Source: JASSUD01 sp031963415 (GTDB lineage Bacteria; Pseudomonadota; Gammaproteobacteria; Burkholderiales; Burkholderiaceae). From it: a stretch of 64,000 nt of DNA. Below the pieces are notes generated by a model that was not told where the DNA came from, made no database searches, and saw only the letters and a program-made list of their open reading frames with translations. The stretch spans positions 434,001 through 498,000 of the forward strand of contig JASSUI010000001.1 of the NCBI GenBank assembly GCA_031963415.1, given 5' to 3'. Below are positions 44,911 through 53,374 of this stretch, in pieces. Position numbers and translations under genes: made by a program. Each line of letters starts with the position of its first letter. Positions within the stretch are counted from its first letter, which is position 1.

Positions 44911-45173
44911 TAATATAAGAGTATGAGAAAGAAGAAGCCCTGAATATTTCACTAAAAGCGATAGCATAACTCTTAGTTAATACCATGTTGCTCAGCGCCA
45001 AATCTAAAAAAAATAAAACGCTGTAAATAATTGAAAATTAACCGAATAAATAGTCCTAGCATGAGATCTAGGGAAGTACGAAATAAATCGAGGACCAAGC
45101 ATATTCACATAAAGAACGCACACCCTCCGATTAATTCAATATTTCCTGAGCAGGCCATTTTTACTTCAATTTA

Positions 45174-45286
45174 AGGGGGCGCTAAATAAATTGCGAGCAA
45201 GGCATACCTTGGCTGCCAGTACATAAGTACTTGCCGTGCGGTCTTAGTAGATTGTCCTGCGACTCCCGATTTATTTAGCGCCTCCT
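45174..45286. repeat. 113-bp palindromic element upstream of hrpB
   Basis: Outer arms AGGGGGCGCTAAATAAAT (45174-45191) and, in complement, AGGAGGCGCTAAATAAAT (45269-45286): 17 of 18 bases match. Ends 57 bp before the HrpB-like start codon, so it lies inside or next to that promoter. The region 44910-45173 is AT-rich and otherwise featureless. Confidence 0.75.
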
Positions 45287-45342
45287 AAAAAGGCCAGATT
45301 TGATAAATAGAACAGTTCTTTAGCGCAGTGCAAGGAGACAAG

Positions 45343-46776
45343 ATGTTTTGGACTGTGTATTTCCCGATGATTTCGGTGCTAAGTTTTAATCAAGCCCACC
45401 CTACTTTGCGGCAACTGATACTTGATGCAAAACTGCATGAAGCTTTCTCGTTTGCAACGAAACATGCCGATGACGCGCAGAATGGGCCAGCCAATGAAAC
45501 GCTTTCAGAGAATCTACGCATTTGCGGGGATTTGCAGCTTATGCTTGGTCGCTTTGAAGAGGCCGAAGAAAGTCTGCGTAAATCTAACCGTATCATTCGC
45601 CATGCAAAACATACGTTACGCATTCGATCTTGCCGTAATACTGGCTGGCAGGCTTTCTTTCTGAATCGATTCAGCACGGCATTAAGCTGTTTTGTCCGGT
45701 TACTCAATGAACACGATTTAGAAATAGATCGGCGTTTAGAAGCATTAGCTGGTGCAACTTTTGTTATGCATAGCCTAGGCTATTTTAACGAGGCGCATCA
45801 GTATCTCGACGAAATGGCCGCGCTAGCCGAGGAAGAAGAAAAATTACACTGGCGGCAGCTGGCGTATGCAATCAAAACAGATTTAACGTTGCAACACACG
45901 CTACGCCAGTCGACTAAATTTGTGGACCATGTGTTTTGGCATGTAGCGAGTGCAAGTTTCTTAGCGCCAGCGCTCGATAACGTATCCAAAATAGATGCAC
46001 TCCCTTATTTGTTAAAACAAAGACTCAATTTCTTATCCTCGTTGCGGGCGCTAGCGCATGGCGGATTTAACGTCGCTGAGCAGCTACAAACTCATTTAAG
46101 TTGGGCCGTGCAGGCTGAACTCGAGAATTATCAACAAGCGATTAGAATTGAAATCGCACTTGCTGCTCTCTCTGCTGATGCTGCGCGTTTAGCGCATAGT
46201 TTTCTCGATTTCAATCACTTTGGCCAAGGCCAAGCCCAGTACGCTACGCTGCGTAACAGCGCAGAATATTTTTACTGCTTAGCCAAAATAGCGCAACAAA
46301 GCGCGCATCTTGAAGAGGCCATGCATCACTACGCGCGCTACTCGCTGCTAGCGATGCAATCGATACGTGCTGTCGTATTGCCACCTGATTTTCATCCTAA
46401 TAAGAAGCGCGCTCGTACCCCTGTACTCATGCCATCTGACGACATCTGCGCGCGTCTGCCTGGCAAATATCGCCGCGCTTATAACTATCTACTGGAAAAT
46501 ATCAGCCGGCCTGATTTATCAGTGCGCGAGGTCGCCGCACAAATTGGCATCACTGAGCGTGCACTTCAATTAACGTTTAAAACTCATGTAGGTTTATCGC
46601 CAACTGAGGTAATCAGGCGCCATCGGATGGAGCATATTCGTCAAGATTTATTGAATGAAACTGGCGTATCGATTGCAGATATTGCTGAGAAATGGGGAGT
46701 GCACAACCGCTCTACTTTGGTCAATAGTTACCGCCGGCAATTTCATGAAGCGCCATCGGATACTTTGTTGCGTTAG
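45343..46776 (+). CDS. hrpB: HrpB-like AraC-family activator of type III genes
   Basis: 477 residues from the ATG at 45343, chosen because AAGGAGA lies six bases upstream; a GTG at 45328 in the ribosome site itself is not credible. The N-terminal two-thirds are TPR-like helices (LHEAFSFATKHADDAQNG, LQLMLGRFEEAEESLRKS, TGWQAFFLNRFSTALSCFVRL). The C-terminal 100 residues are an AraC-type double HTH (LSVREVAAQIGITERALQLT; IADIAEKWGVHNRSTLVNS). This combination and length match HrpB of Ralstonia and HrpX-type activators, which bind TTCG-N16-TTCG promoters, two of which are at 39374 and 39535. It is regulated in known systems by HrpG, encoded 630 bp upstream. Confidence 0.85.
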   Translation: MFWTVYFPMISVLSFNQAHPTLRQLILDAKLHEAFSFATKHADDAQNGPANETLSENLRICGDLQLMLGRFEEAEESLRKSNRIIRHAKHTLRIRSCRNTGWQAFFLNRFSTALSCFVRLLNEHDLEIDRRLEALAGATFVMHSLGYFNEAHQYLDEMAALAEEEEKLHWRQLAYAIKTDLTLQHTLRQSTKFVDHVFWHVASASFLAPALDNVSKIDALPYLLKQRLNFLSSLRALAHGGFNVAEQLQTHLSWAVQAELENYQQAIRIEIALAALSADAARLAHSFLDFNHFGQGQAQYATLRNSAEYFYCLAKIAQQSAHLEEAMHHYARYSLLAMQSIRAVVLPPDFHPNKKRARTPVLMPSDDICARLPGKYRRAYNYLLENISRPDLSVREVAAQIGITERALQLTFKTHVGLSPTEVIRRHRMEHIRQDLLNETGVSIADIAEKWGVHNRSTLVNSYRRQFHEAPSDTLLR

Positions 46777-46845
46777 TCAGCGCCACAGATAAAGCTCACC
46801 TACTGATGCGTTATTAACTCGCTGGATCGACCGTAAGACGCCTGG

Positions 46846-49077
46846 CTACTTATTGTCCGCTGGCAGTGACGTATCCTCATCTTTCTTAAGCAAAAAAGAC
46901 TGCACCACCTCTACGTCGCGTGTGCGTTTAAAAGGAGGAAGGCTTTGCCAGATACGACGACCATACGGTTTATCAACTAAACGTGGATCGCAAATCATCA
47001 GTACGCCTCGGTCAGTTTCGGCGCGCAGCAAGCGGCCTGCTCCTTGCTTGAGGGTCAGAATAGCGTGGGGTAATTGATAAGAAGTAAAAGGATTGATTCC
47101 CTGTTGTGCGAGCGCAGCCAGGCGAGCGGCCAGCACTGGGTCGTCTGGGGGCGCGAAAGGGAGTTTGTCGATAATGACAAGCGAGAGCGCTTCCCCTCGT
47201 ACATCTACGCCTTCCCAAAAACTTTGGCTGCCAATCAAAATGGCATTTCCGTGTCGGCGAAAACGTTCTAGCAACTCAGTGCGGCTGGTTTCACCTTGCA
47301 CCAATAATGGGAAAGACCAGCTGCGTTGTTCGCTGATAGCACGCAAGAGCGTCGCCATTTTTTCGACCGCGCGCAATGTAGTACACAATAAAAAAGCCCT
47401 ACCTTGAGCTGCTTCCAAAACAGGGCAAGCTGCGTTAACCACTGCTTCGGTGAACTCCGCTGAAGCTGGTACCGGCAAGCCAGGCGGCACATACAACAAA
47501 GCCTGCCGTGCATAATCAAAGGGACTAGCGAGTGTTAATGAACGACGGGCATCTAATCCCATCTGCGCTGCATAGTGAGTGAAATCGCCCCGTACTGAAA
47601 GGGTTGCTGATGTAAAAATCCAAGCGCGCGGATTCCCTACGCGCTGCTTGGCGAAGATTGACGCAATCGATAAGGGGGTGATGTGCAGCTGTACGGTGTG
47701 GGTAAAAACTTCAATCCAACGTACTGTCTGTTCATGTTCAGTATTTTTAGGCGCAGTAGCAACATCATTCGCTAGTGCTTGAGAAGCGAGAAATAAAGTT
47801 AATGTTTGCTGCAGTTGCTCTGCGCGCTGCCAACATTGTTTTAATGATTCGGCGCGTTCAGCTTGTGCCTGAAGTGCATCAATAAGCGCTGCAAGCGCCG
47901 CTAATAACACTTCAATGGTACTGTAAAACGGATGGTCTTCAGGCAGCTGAGCAAGCGGCAAGCGCGTAGTTTGAGACGCAAACACTAAGCGCAAATCACG
48001 CGCTGCTTTTTCCAACGCAGCGCTGAGATCAGCCCAAGCTACAGCATCGCGCGCATGCTGTAATCCTTCAGCTAGCGCATCGCGTGCAAGTTCAAGTAAT
48101 TGGCTCGTAGAGAGCGTGGTGCCGAAAAAAACTGTCGCCGTATCAGGTAGCTGATGCGCTTCATCAAAAATTAATGTATTCGCAGCGGGTAGTAATTCAG
48201 CCAGACCAGTATCGCGCAGCATAATATCTGCGAAGAACAAATGATGATTGACTACCACCAAGTCCGCCTGCTGTGCATTACGACGCGCACGCATCACAAA
48301 ACAATTTTTATAATGCTCGCATTCTTGCCCTAAACAATTCTCGCGTGTTGAGGTGACGAGATTCCATATCGGCGCATTTTCAGGAACATCGGCGAGTTCA
48401 GATTTATCTCCGCTTTGCGTGACCTTCGCAAAGCGAACGATTTTTTGTAATTGCGCAGCATCCTGGCGAGACGGTAAGCGGCCGCTTTGTACTGCGCGCT
48501 GCAAATAATAATGGCATAGATAATTGGCACGACCTTTGAGCATCGCTACTGAAACCGGTGCGGCCAAAGCAGCCCGTAGCGTTGGAATATCGCGTAGGAA
48601 AAGTTGATCTTGCAGGTGACGGGTCGCCGTTGACAGAATCACCTTCCCTCCCCAACGCATTGCTGGCACTAAGTAAGCAAAGGTTTTTCCTGTGCCCGTG
48701 CCGGCTTCTACGAGCAAAGTGCTGTCAGCGTTATCAGTACTCTCCGGCTCACCAGATGGGGAAGATAAAGAAAATGGAGCTGGGTTTGAGGTAGGTTCAT
48801 GATGTGCGGCATCTTGCTTAATCTGCGGTTCATCGCCAGCAATGGCTTCTCTATCTGCCTGGGTGACTTGCGTCGCTGCTTGAATCGTAGCGGCTACCGC
48901 ACGTGCCATCATTAGTTGCGCAGTACGCAGCCGGTAACCATCAAAATGATGAGCAAGCAATCCATCTGCGTTAAAAACTTGCTCTAGCTCAAGCGCCCAT
49001 GACTCCTGCAGTGCCTCGCTCATCGTAGAGGTAGAAGTTTGACTTGATGTGGACGTATCGCTTGCAGTAGCCGGCAT
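46846..49077 (-). CDS. ATP-dependent DNA helicase, DinG/YoaA type
   Basis: 743 residues. XPD-like superfamily 2 helicase: Walker A EAGTGTGKTFAYLVPA at about 124-139, DEAH at 305-308, and motif VI QGAGRLLRAETDRG near the C-terminus. Cysteines 188, 248, 253 and 259 (the last three in CLGQECEHYKNC) are placed to hold the 4Fe-4S cluster of this family. An unusual low-complexity insertion (about 70-120, QADREAIAGDEPQ and PSGEPESTDN) separates the Q-motif region from the P-loop. These helicases unwind D-loops and RNA-DNA hybrids and help forks pass obstacles. The first 20 residues, rich in Ser/Thr, may not be translated if initiation is at Met19. Confidence 0.92.
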   Translation of the reverse strand: MPATASDTSTSSQTSTSTMSEALQESWALELEQVFNADGLLAHHFDGYRLRTAQLMMARAVAATIQAATQVTQADREAIAGDEPQIKQDAAHHEPTSNPAPFSLSSPSGEPESTDNADSTLLVEAGTGTGKTFAYLVPAMRWGGKVILSTATRHLQDQLFLRDIPTLRAALAAPVSVAMLKGRANYLCHYYLQRAVQSGRLPSRQDAAQLQKIVRFAKVTQSGDKSELADVPENAPIWNLVTSTRENCLGQECEHYKNCFVMRARRNAQQADLVVVNHHLFFADIMLRDTGLAELLPAANTLIFDEAHQLPDTATVFFGTTLSTSQLLELARDALAEGLQHARDAVAWADLSAALEKAARDLRLVFASQTTRLPLAQLPEDHPFYSTIEVLLAALAALIDALQAQAERAESLKQCWQRAEQLQQTLTLFLASQALANDVATAPKNTEHEQTVRWIEVFTHTVQLHITPLSIASIFAKQRVGNPRAWIFTSATLSVRGDFTHYAAQMGLDARRSLTLASPFDYARQALLYVPPGLPVPASAEFTEAVVNAACPVLEAAQGRAFLLCTTLRAVEKMATLLRAISEQRSWSFPLLVQGETSRTELLERFRRHGNAILIGSQSFWEGVDVRGEALSLVIIDKLPFAPPDDPVLAARLAALAQQGINPFTSYQLPHAILTLKQGAGRLLRAETDRGVLMICDPRLVDKPYGRRIWQSLPPFKRTRDVEVVQSFLLKKDEDTSLPADNK

Positions 49078-49142
49078 AGTGATCTTTTATCCCTTTTTAT
49101 CTACAGCAGCGCAGAGCAGACGCAAGTCTTGAAAGCACGCGA

Positions 49143-49892
49143 TTATTGCGGGGAAATAATGTTTGCATTTGATCCGCTCTGAGAAGCACCAGAAGCCGCT
49201 TTTTGACGACGTTCCTTCTGACGACGTTCAACCTTAGCTCGATGTAATTCTGCAGCACGTTGTTTAGCATGAAAACGCTTAACATTCTCCGCGCGTCGCT
49301 GCGCATCTTGCGCACCTCGCGCTCGCGCTGCTTCCAATTTACGTTGATACGCCGTTTGCTTATCAGCGTAAGCCTTAGCATTACTGCGGCGCTGTGGTGC
49401 GCTTGCGGCTCGTTGCATCTGTTTTAATTCATATTTTTGCTGCTTTTCTAAATAGCGTCTTTTAGCACCCTGCTCTTCATTGCGCCGTGCCGCTGCGTTA
49501 GCTTCTTGTTGTATCTGCTTTTCAGTCGCTTGCTGCTTACGCTTTTGCGCACGCGCAATACGCTCAGCTTCATCGAGGGCCAATTGCTCTTTACGTAATA
49601 TCGCCTGCTGCTCGCGCCGAGCGGTGCGTACCTTGGCCAAACATGAATTCACCAAAAAGCGGTTGTAACACGCCCGCTCTTGCTGTAAATAATCTCGCTC
49701 CATGATGACTTGACGGCGTTCTAATGCAGCTTGGTGCTCATCGAAATTATCTCGACTAACAGTTGAATTTTCATTTTGCGCCTGTGCTGCTGCCAGTTGT
49801 TCGGAGGTTGGCACAACTAATTGAGCATGGGCATTGGATAGAGCCACGCTCGTTAATACAAACGCGGCACACAATAGGGAAAAACTACGCAT
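49143..49892 (-). CDS. Exported coiled-coil protein, unknown
   Basis: 249 residues if the start is the ATG at 49892 (MRSFSLLCAAFVLTSVALSN), giving a signal peptide cut after NAHA; the longer frame from 49913 adds seven unlikely residues. The rest is a charged helix rich in Arg, Lys, Gln, Glu and Ala (RRQVIMERDYLQQERACYN, KRKQQATEKQIQQEANAA), with two cysteines. Similar exported coiled-coil proteins occur beside dinG-like genes in Burkholderia as conserved hypotheticals, by my recollection. Periplasmic location likely; function unknown. Confidence 0.68.
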   Translation of the reverse strand: MRSFSLLCAAFVLTSVALSNAHAQLVVPTSEQLAAAQAQNENSTVSRDNFDEHQAALERRQVIMERDYLQQERACYNRFLVNSCLAKVRTARREQQAILRKEQLALDEAERIARAQKRKQQATEKQIQQEANAAARRNEEQGAKRRYLEKQQKYELKQMQRAASAPQRRSNAKAYADKQTAYQRKLEAARARGAQDAQRRAENVKRFHAKQRAAELHRAKVERRQKERRQKAASGASQSGSNANIISPQ

Positions 49893-50014
49893 CACAATCT
49901 CATGAATAAACATGGCAGAATTTTACCTGACGAAAAACTAAGTGCCTGCTCGCGATCTTTTGACGAGCCTGCTTACCCTCTCCGAGTAGGAAATTATTAA
50001 AGGTAATGGGTATG

Positions 50015-50045
50015 CATGTTGGGGTTGCTTCGCCACCCCAACATG
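50015..50045. repeat. Short palindrome of the CATGTTGGGGT family
   Basis: CATGTTGGGGT (50015-50025) and its perfect complement ACCCCAACATG (50035-50045) with a 9-nt loop. The same ends recur at 62692-62772 and, degenerate, within 44775-44805. Located between tex and the exported-protein gene. Confidence 0.8.
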
Positions 50046-50167
50046 ACTGCCGATAACTTCTCTAAAATCGTAAGCGGGCGTTAAACCAAATGAGAATAAG
50101 CAGATGTAATCCTGCTGCTAACCCATTTCATGCTTCCAGCACGGTAAATCAAACAATCTGAGGAAAT

Positions 50168-52501
50168 ATGACAGATAAATTAGCACTAAAAATCGAGCAA
50201 TGTTTGGCCGCTGAATTACAAGTTGAATCACGCCAAGTTGCAGCGGCAGTGCGGCTTTTAGATGAGGGTGCTACGGTGCCATTTATTGCCCGTTACCGCA
50301 AGGAGGCAACGGGTAATCTTGATGATACGCAGCTGCGCATGCTAGAAGAACGCCTCGCCTATTGGCGCACGCTCGAGGAGCGCCGCTCGAGCATCCTACA
50401 AAGTATCGAGGAACAAGGCAAACTCACTGACGAGCTGCGCGCCGCCATCGATACCGCACAAAGTAAACAGACACTAGAAGATCTTTATCTGCCATATAAA
50501 CCGAAACGTCGCACACGCGCCCAGATAGCCCGTGAAGCAGGGTTAGAACCGCTGGCACAAGCACTGTTAGCTGACCCAACAATAGACCCAACCCATGAAG
50601 CAGAAAAATATCTGAATATTGAAAAAGGCATTGCTGATACCAAAGCAGCGCTAGATGGGGCACGCGATATTCTCACTGAGCAATTTGGTGAAACGGCTCC
50701 GCTGCTGAGTAAATTGCGTGACTATCTACAAAAAGAAGGAATGGTTTCAGCCTCGGTGATTGAAGGGCAAGAACAGGCCGAGGGCGAGAAGTTTAGAGAT
50801 TACTACGCTTATACAGAAACTTTTAAATCCATCCCTTCGCATCGTGCACTGGCCTTATTCCGTGGCCGTCAAGCTGGCGTGTTGGCCATTAAGCTTACGC
50901 TAAACGACGCGCTTGAAGCACAAACACCCCACCCTGGCGAAGCCATGATCGCCGAGCATCACGGTATTCAATCCAAAGGACGTGCAGCGGATATATGGCT
51001 TGCGAACGTCTGCCGTTGGTGTTGGCGCGTTAAGGTACAGCCCCATTTGGAAAACGATTTACTTTCTCAGTTACGCGAACAAGCCGAGCATGAAGCGATT
51101 AATATTTTTGCGCGTAATTTAAAGGATTTACTGCTCGCAGCGCCGGCTGGCCCTAAAACTGTGATTGGGTTAGACCCTGGTTTACGCACTGGCGTAAAAG
51201 TTGCCGCTGTCGATCGCACCGGCAAGCTGCTAACAACAACCACCATTTATCCGCATGAACCACGCCGCGACTGGGACGGAGCATTGGCTAAATTAGCGCA
51301 ATTGGCACAAGCCACACAGGCTGAATTGATTAGCATTGGCAACGGTACTGGTTCACGCGAAACCGATAAACTGGTGAACGAACTCATCCAGCGCAATCCG
51401 CATTTGAAATTGCAAAAAATTGTTGTCTCTGAAGCTGGCGCATCGGTTTATTCAGCGTCTGAATTGGCGGCGCAAGAATTTCCTGAGTTAGATGTCTCGC
51501 TACGGGGAGCCGTTTCGATTGCGCGACGCTTGCAAGATCCATTAGCTGAGTTGGTCAAAATTGAGCCCAAAGCGATTGGCGTTGGACAATACCAGCATGA
51601 TGTTAATCCACGTGAATTAACACGTTCGTTGGATGCGGTCGTGGAAGATTGCGTGAATGCAGTGGGCGTTGATTTAAATACAGCTTCAGCCGCGCTGTTA
51701 ACGCGCATCTCTGGCTTAAATAGCGCTTTAGCTCGCCATATTGTTGCCTACCGAGATACACATGGGCCTTTTGCGTCGCGTGAGGTGTTGAAAAAAGTGC
51801 CAAGACTTGGCGAAAAAACGTTCGAGCAAGCGGCAGGTTTTTTACGCATCAATCAGGGAGATAACCCGCTCGATTGTTCTGCTGTTCACCCAGAAGCTTA
51901 CCCAGTAGTCGAACGCATTCTCACCAAAATCGGCAAGCAAGTGGCCGAGGTGATGGGAAATCGAGATTTATTGAAAGGACTACAGCCGCAAGAATTTGTT
52001 GATGAACGTTTTGGTCTCCCGACCGTACGCGACATCCTCGCTGAGCTAGAAAAACCTGGGCGCGACCCACGCCCTGAATTTAAGACGGCAACCTTCCAAG
52101 AAGGCATTGAAACGGTCGCCGACTTAAAAACCGGCATGATCCTTGAGGGAGTCGTAACCAATGTCGCAGCGTTTGGTGCATTTGTCGATATCGGTGTACA
52201 TCAAGATGGCTTAGTCCATATCTCTGCATTGGCTAACCACTTTGTGAAAAACCCTCATGAAGTTGTTAAAGCGGGAGATGTCGTCAAAGTGAAAGTGCTA
52301 GAAGTCGATTTAAAACGCCAGCGCATTGCGCTTACGATGCGTCTCGATGAAGCTAGCGCCCCCTCCTCCTCCCCACGGGGCAATTCGCCGTCTCCACAAA
52401 GCAAAACCAAACGTCCAGCCGCTCCACACGCCAAACGCTCAACGCAGCAAATAGAACCAAGCGGCGCGATGGCAGAGGCTTTTGCAAAATTAAAATGGTG
52501 A
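50168..52501 (+). CDS. tex: Transcription accessory protein Tex (RNA-binding)
   Basis: 777 residues, full length. N-terminal HTH-like region with VPFIARYRKEATGNLDDTQL, then the YqgF/RuvC-like domain (TVIGLDPGLRTGVKVAAVD, near 330-350), the double helix-hairpin-helix (VGVDLNTASAALLTRISGL, LKKVPRLGEKTFEQAAGF) and a C-terminal S1 RNA-binding domain (MILEGVVTNVAAFGAFVDIG). Tex binds nucleic acid and affects expression of secretion and virulence genes in several pathogens. A low-complexity tail (SSSPRGNSPSPQSKTKRP) closes the protein. TGAGGAAAT provides the ribosome site before ATG. Intact. Confidence 0.96.
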   Translation: MTDKLALKIEQCLAAELQVESRQVAAAVRLLDEGATVPFIARYRKEATGNLDDTQLRMLEERLAYWRTLEERRSSILQSIEEQGKLTDELRAAIDTAQSKQTLEDLYLPYKPKRRTRAQIAREAGLEPLAQALLADPTIDPTHEAEKYLNIEKGIADTKAALDGARDILTEQFGETAPLLSKLRDYLQKEGMVSASVIEGQEQAEGEKFRDYYAYTETFKSIPSHRALALFRGRQAGVLAIKLTLNDALEAQTPHPGEAMIAEHHGIQSKGRAADIWLANVCRWCWRVKVQPHLENDLLSQLREQAEHEAINIFARNLKDLLLAAPAGPKTVIGLDPGLRTGVKVAAVDRTGKLLTTTTIYPHEPRRDWDGALAKLAQLAQATQAELISIGNGTGSRETDKLVNELIQRNPHLKLQKIVVSEAGASVYSASELAAQEFPELDVSLRGAVSIARRLQDPLAELVKIEPKAIGVGQYQHDVNPRELTRSLDAVVEDCVNAVGVDLNTASAALLTRISGLNSALARHIVAYRDTHGPFASREVLKKVPRLGEKTFEQAAGFLRINQGDNPLDCSAVHPEAYPVVERILTKIGKQVAEVMGNRDLLKGLQPQEFVDERFGLPTVRDILAELEKPGRDPRPEFKTATFQEGIETVADLKTGMILEGVVTNVAAFGAFVDIGVHQDGLVHISALANHFVKNPHEVVKAGDVVKVKVLEVDLKRQRIALTMRLDEASAPSSSPRGNSPSPQSKTKRPAAPHAKRSTQQIEPSGAMAEAFAKLKW

Positions 52502-52649
52502 GTGGGATCACCCTAGCAAATTCGCTACATTGAAATGCACAAATGGGGAGGAGACTTTTGAGCACTGTTTCCTCCCATAAACTGGAAAATTTTGCACCCC
52601 GTTTCCTAACCCAGCCCTATAAATTCATTTGCGAATTGGCATTCTAATA

Positions 52650-53114
52650 TCAGATTTGGCGTCTAACTAACCGTGGTTCTTGTTGACTGAGTGGATTGTT
52701 TTCTAGGTCGGGTATTTTCGGCTTACGCTTTGCGTTAAGGCAAAGACGAACCGCAACGTATGCTGAAACAAGACCCATGGCAACTCCTATTGCAATGCCA
52801 GCCCCTATTTCAGCTCCTCTTTCTTGTTCTACCTTGTTCGGAACAGCAAGGTTGGTGGGGCGGGAGGGACGCTGTGTGACAGAAGGGTTAGGACCAGCCG
52901 CCCCTTCAATAAGCTCTTTCCATTTTTCCCGTTGCCCTTGCTCTACTTCCGGCGGTATGGTGGGTAGTGGCAGCTTCCCAGTTGGAAGCAGTCCCGTCAA
53001 TGTTCCTATATTTGGAGAATTTGACACCGAACTTTGAAAATTTTTCGGCAATCTATCATCTACATCATCTATGCTGCTTTTTTCTTTTGTTGGAGAAGGA
53101 GGAGGGATAATCAT
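52650..53114 (-). CDS. Small single-span membrane protein, unknown
   Basis: 154 residues. A proline-rich hydrophilic N-terminus (IIPPPSPTKEKSSIDDVDD; LPTGKLPLPTIPPEVEQG) is followed by one membrane helix near residues 103-123 (GAGIAIGVAMGLVSAYVAV) and a short basic tail (KRKPKIPD). No family recognised. An AGGAGATAAATT sequence precedes the ATG, so translation is credible. The disordered start suggests a secreted/effector-type protein. One half-site resembling an hrpII box is upstream, but the second half does not match. Inserted between tex and the F-box/WD40 gene, away from core operons. Confidence 0.55.
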   Translation of the reverse strand: MIIPPPSPTKEKSSIDDVDDRLPKNFQSSVSNSPNIGTLTGLLPTGKLPLPTIPPEVEQGQREKWKELIEGAAGPNPSVTQRPSRPTNLAVPNKVEQERGAEIGAGIAIGVAMGLVSAYVAVRLCLNAKRKPKIPDLENNPLSQQEPRLVRRQI

Positions 53115-53374
53115 AATTTATCTCCTAGTTTGGGGTAGCCAATTGATTTACAAAGTAAATAAGTACTTTGTTCTCTGCCCTAGATACGGCTGCGGGTGAA
53201 TTGAGCAGGCTGATCATTTAAGAGAAAATTTAGGGTATTCACTCCGAAAGCAAAAGCACGCCCAGAAAAAAGGAATACTTTTGCGAAGCGATAATTGAGC
53301 GCCGCCCAAACGTAATATTTCTTTTTTTTGGAAATCGTGAACGGGATCTTAGATTAGATAGAAACTAGAACTCA

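Noticed and set aside
53243..53266. Possible hrpII box before the small membrane-protein gene
   Set aside because: The second half-site reads GAAA, not CGAA, so the pattern fails at two positions.
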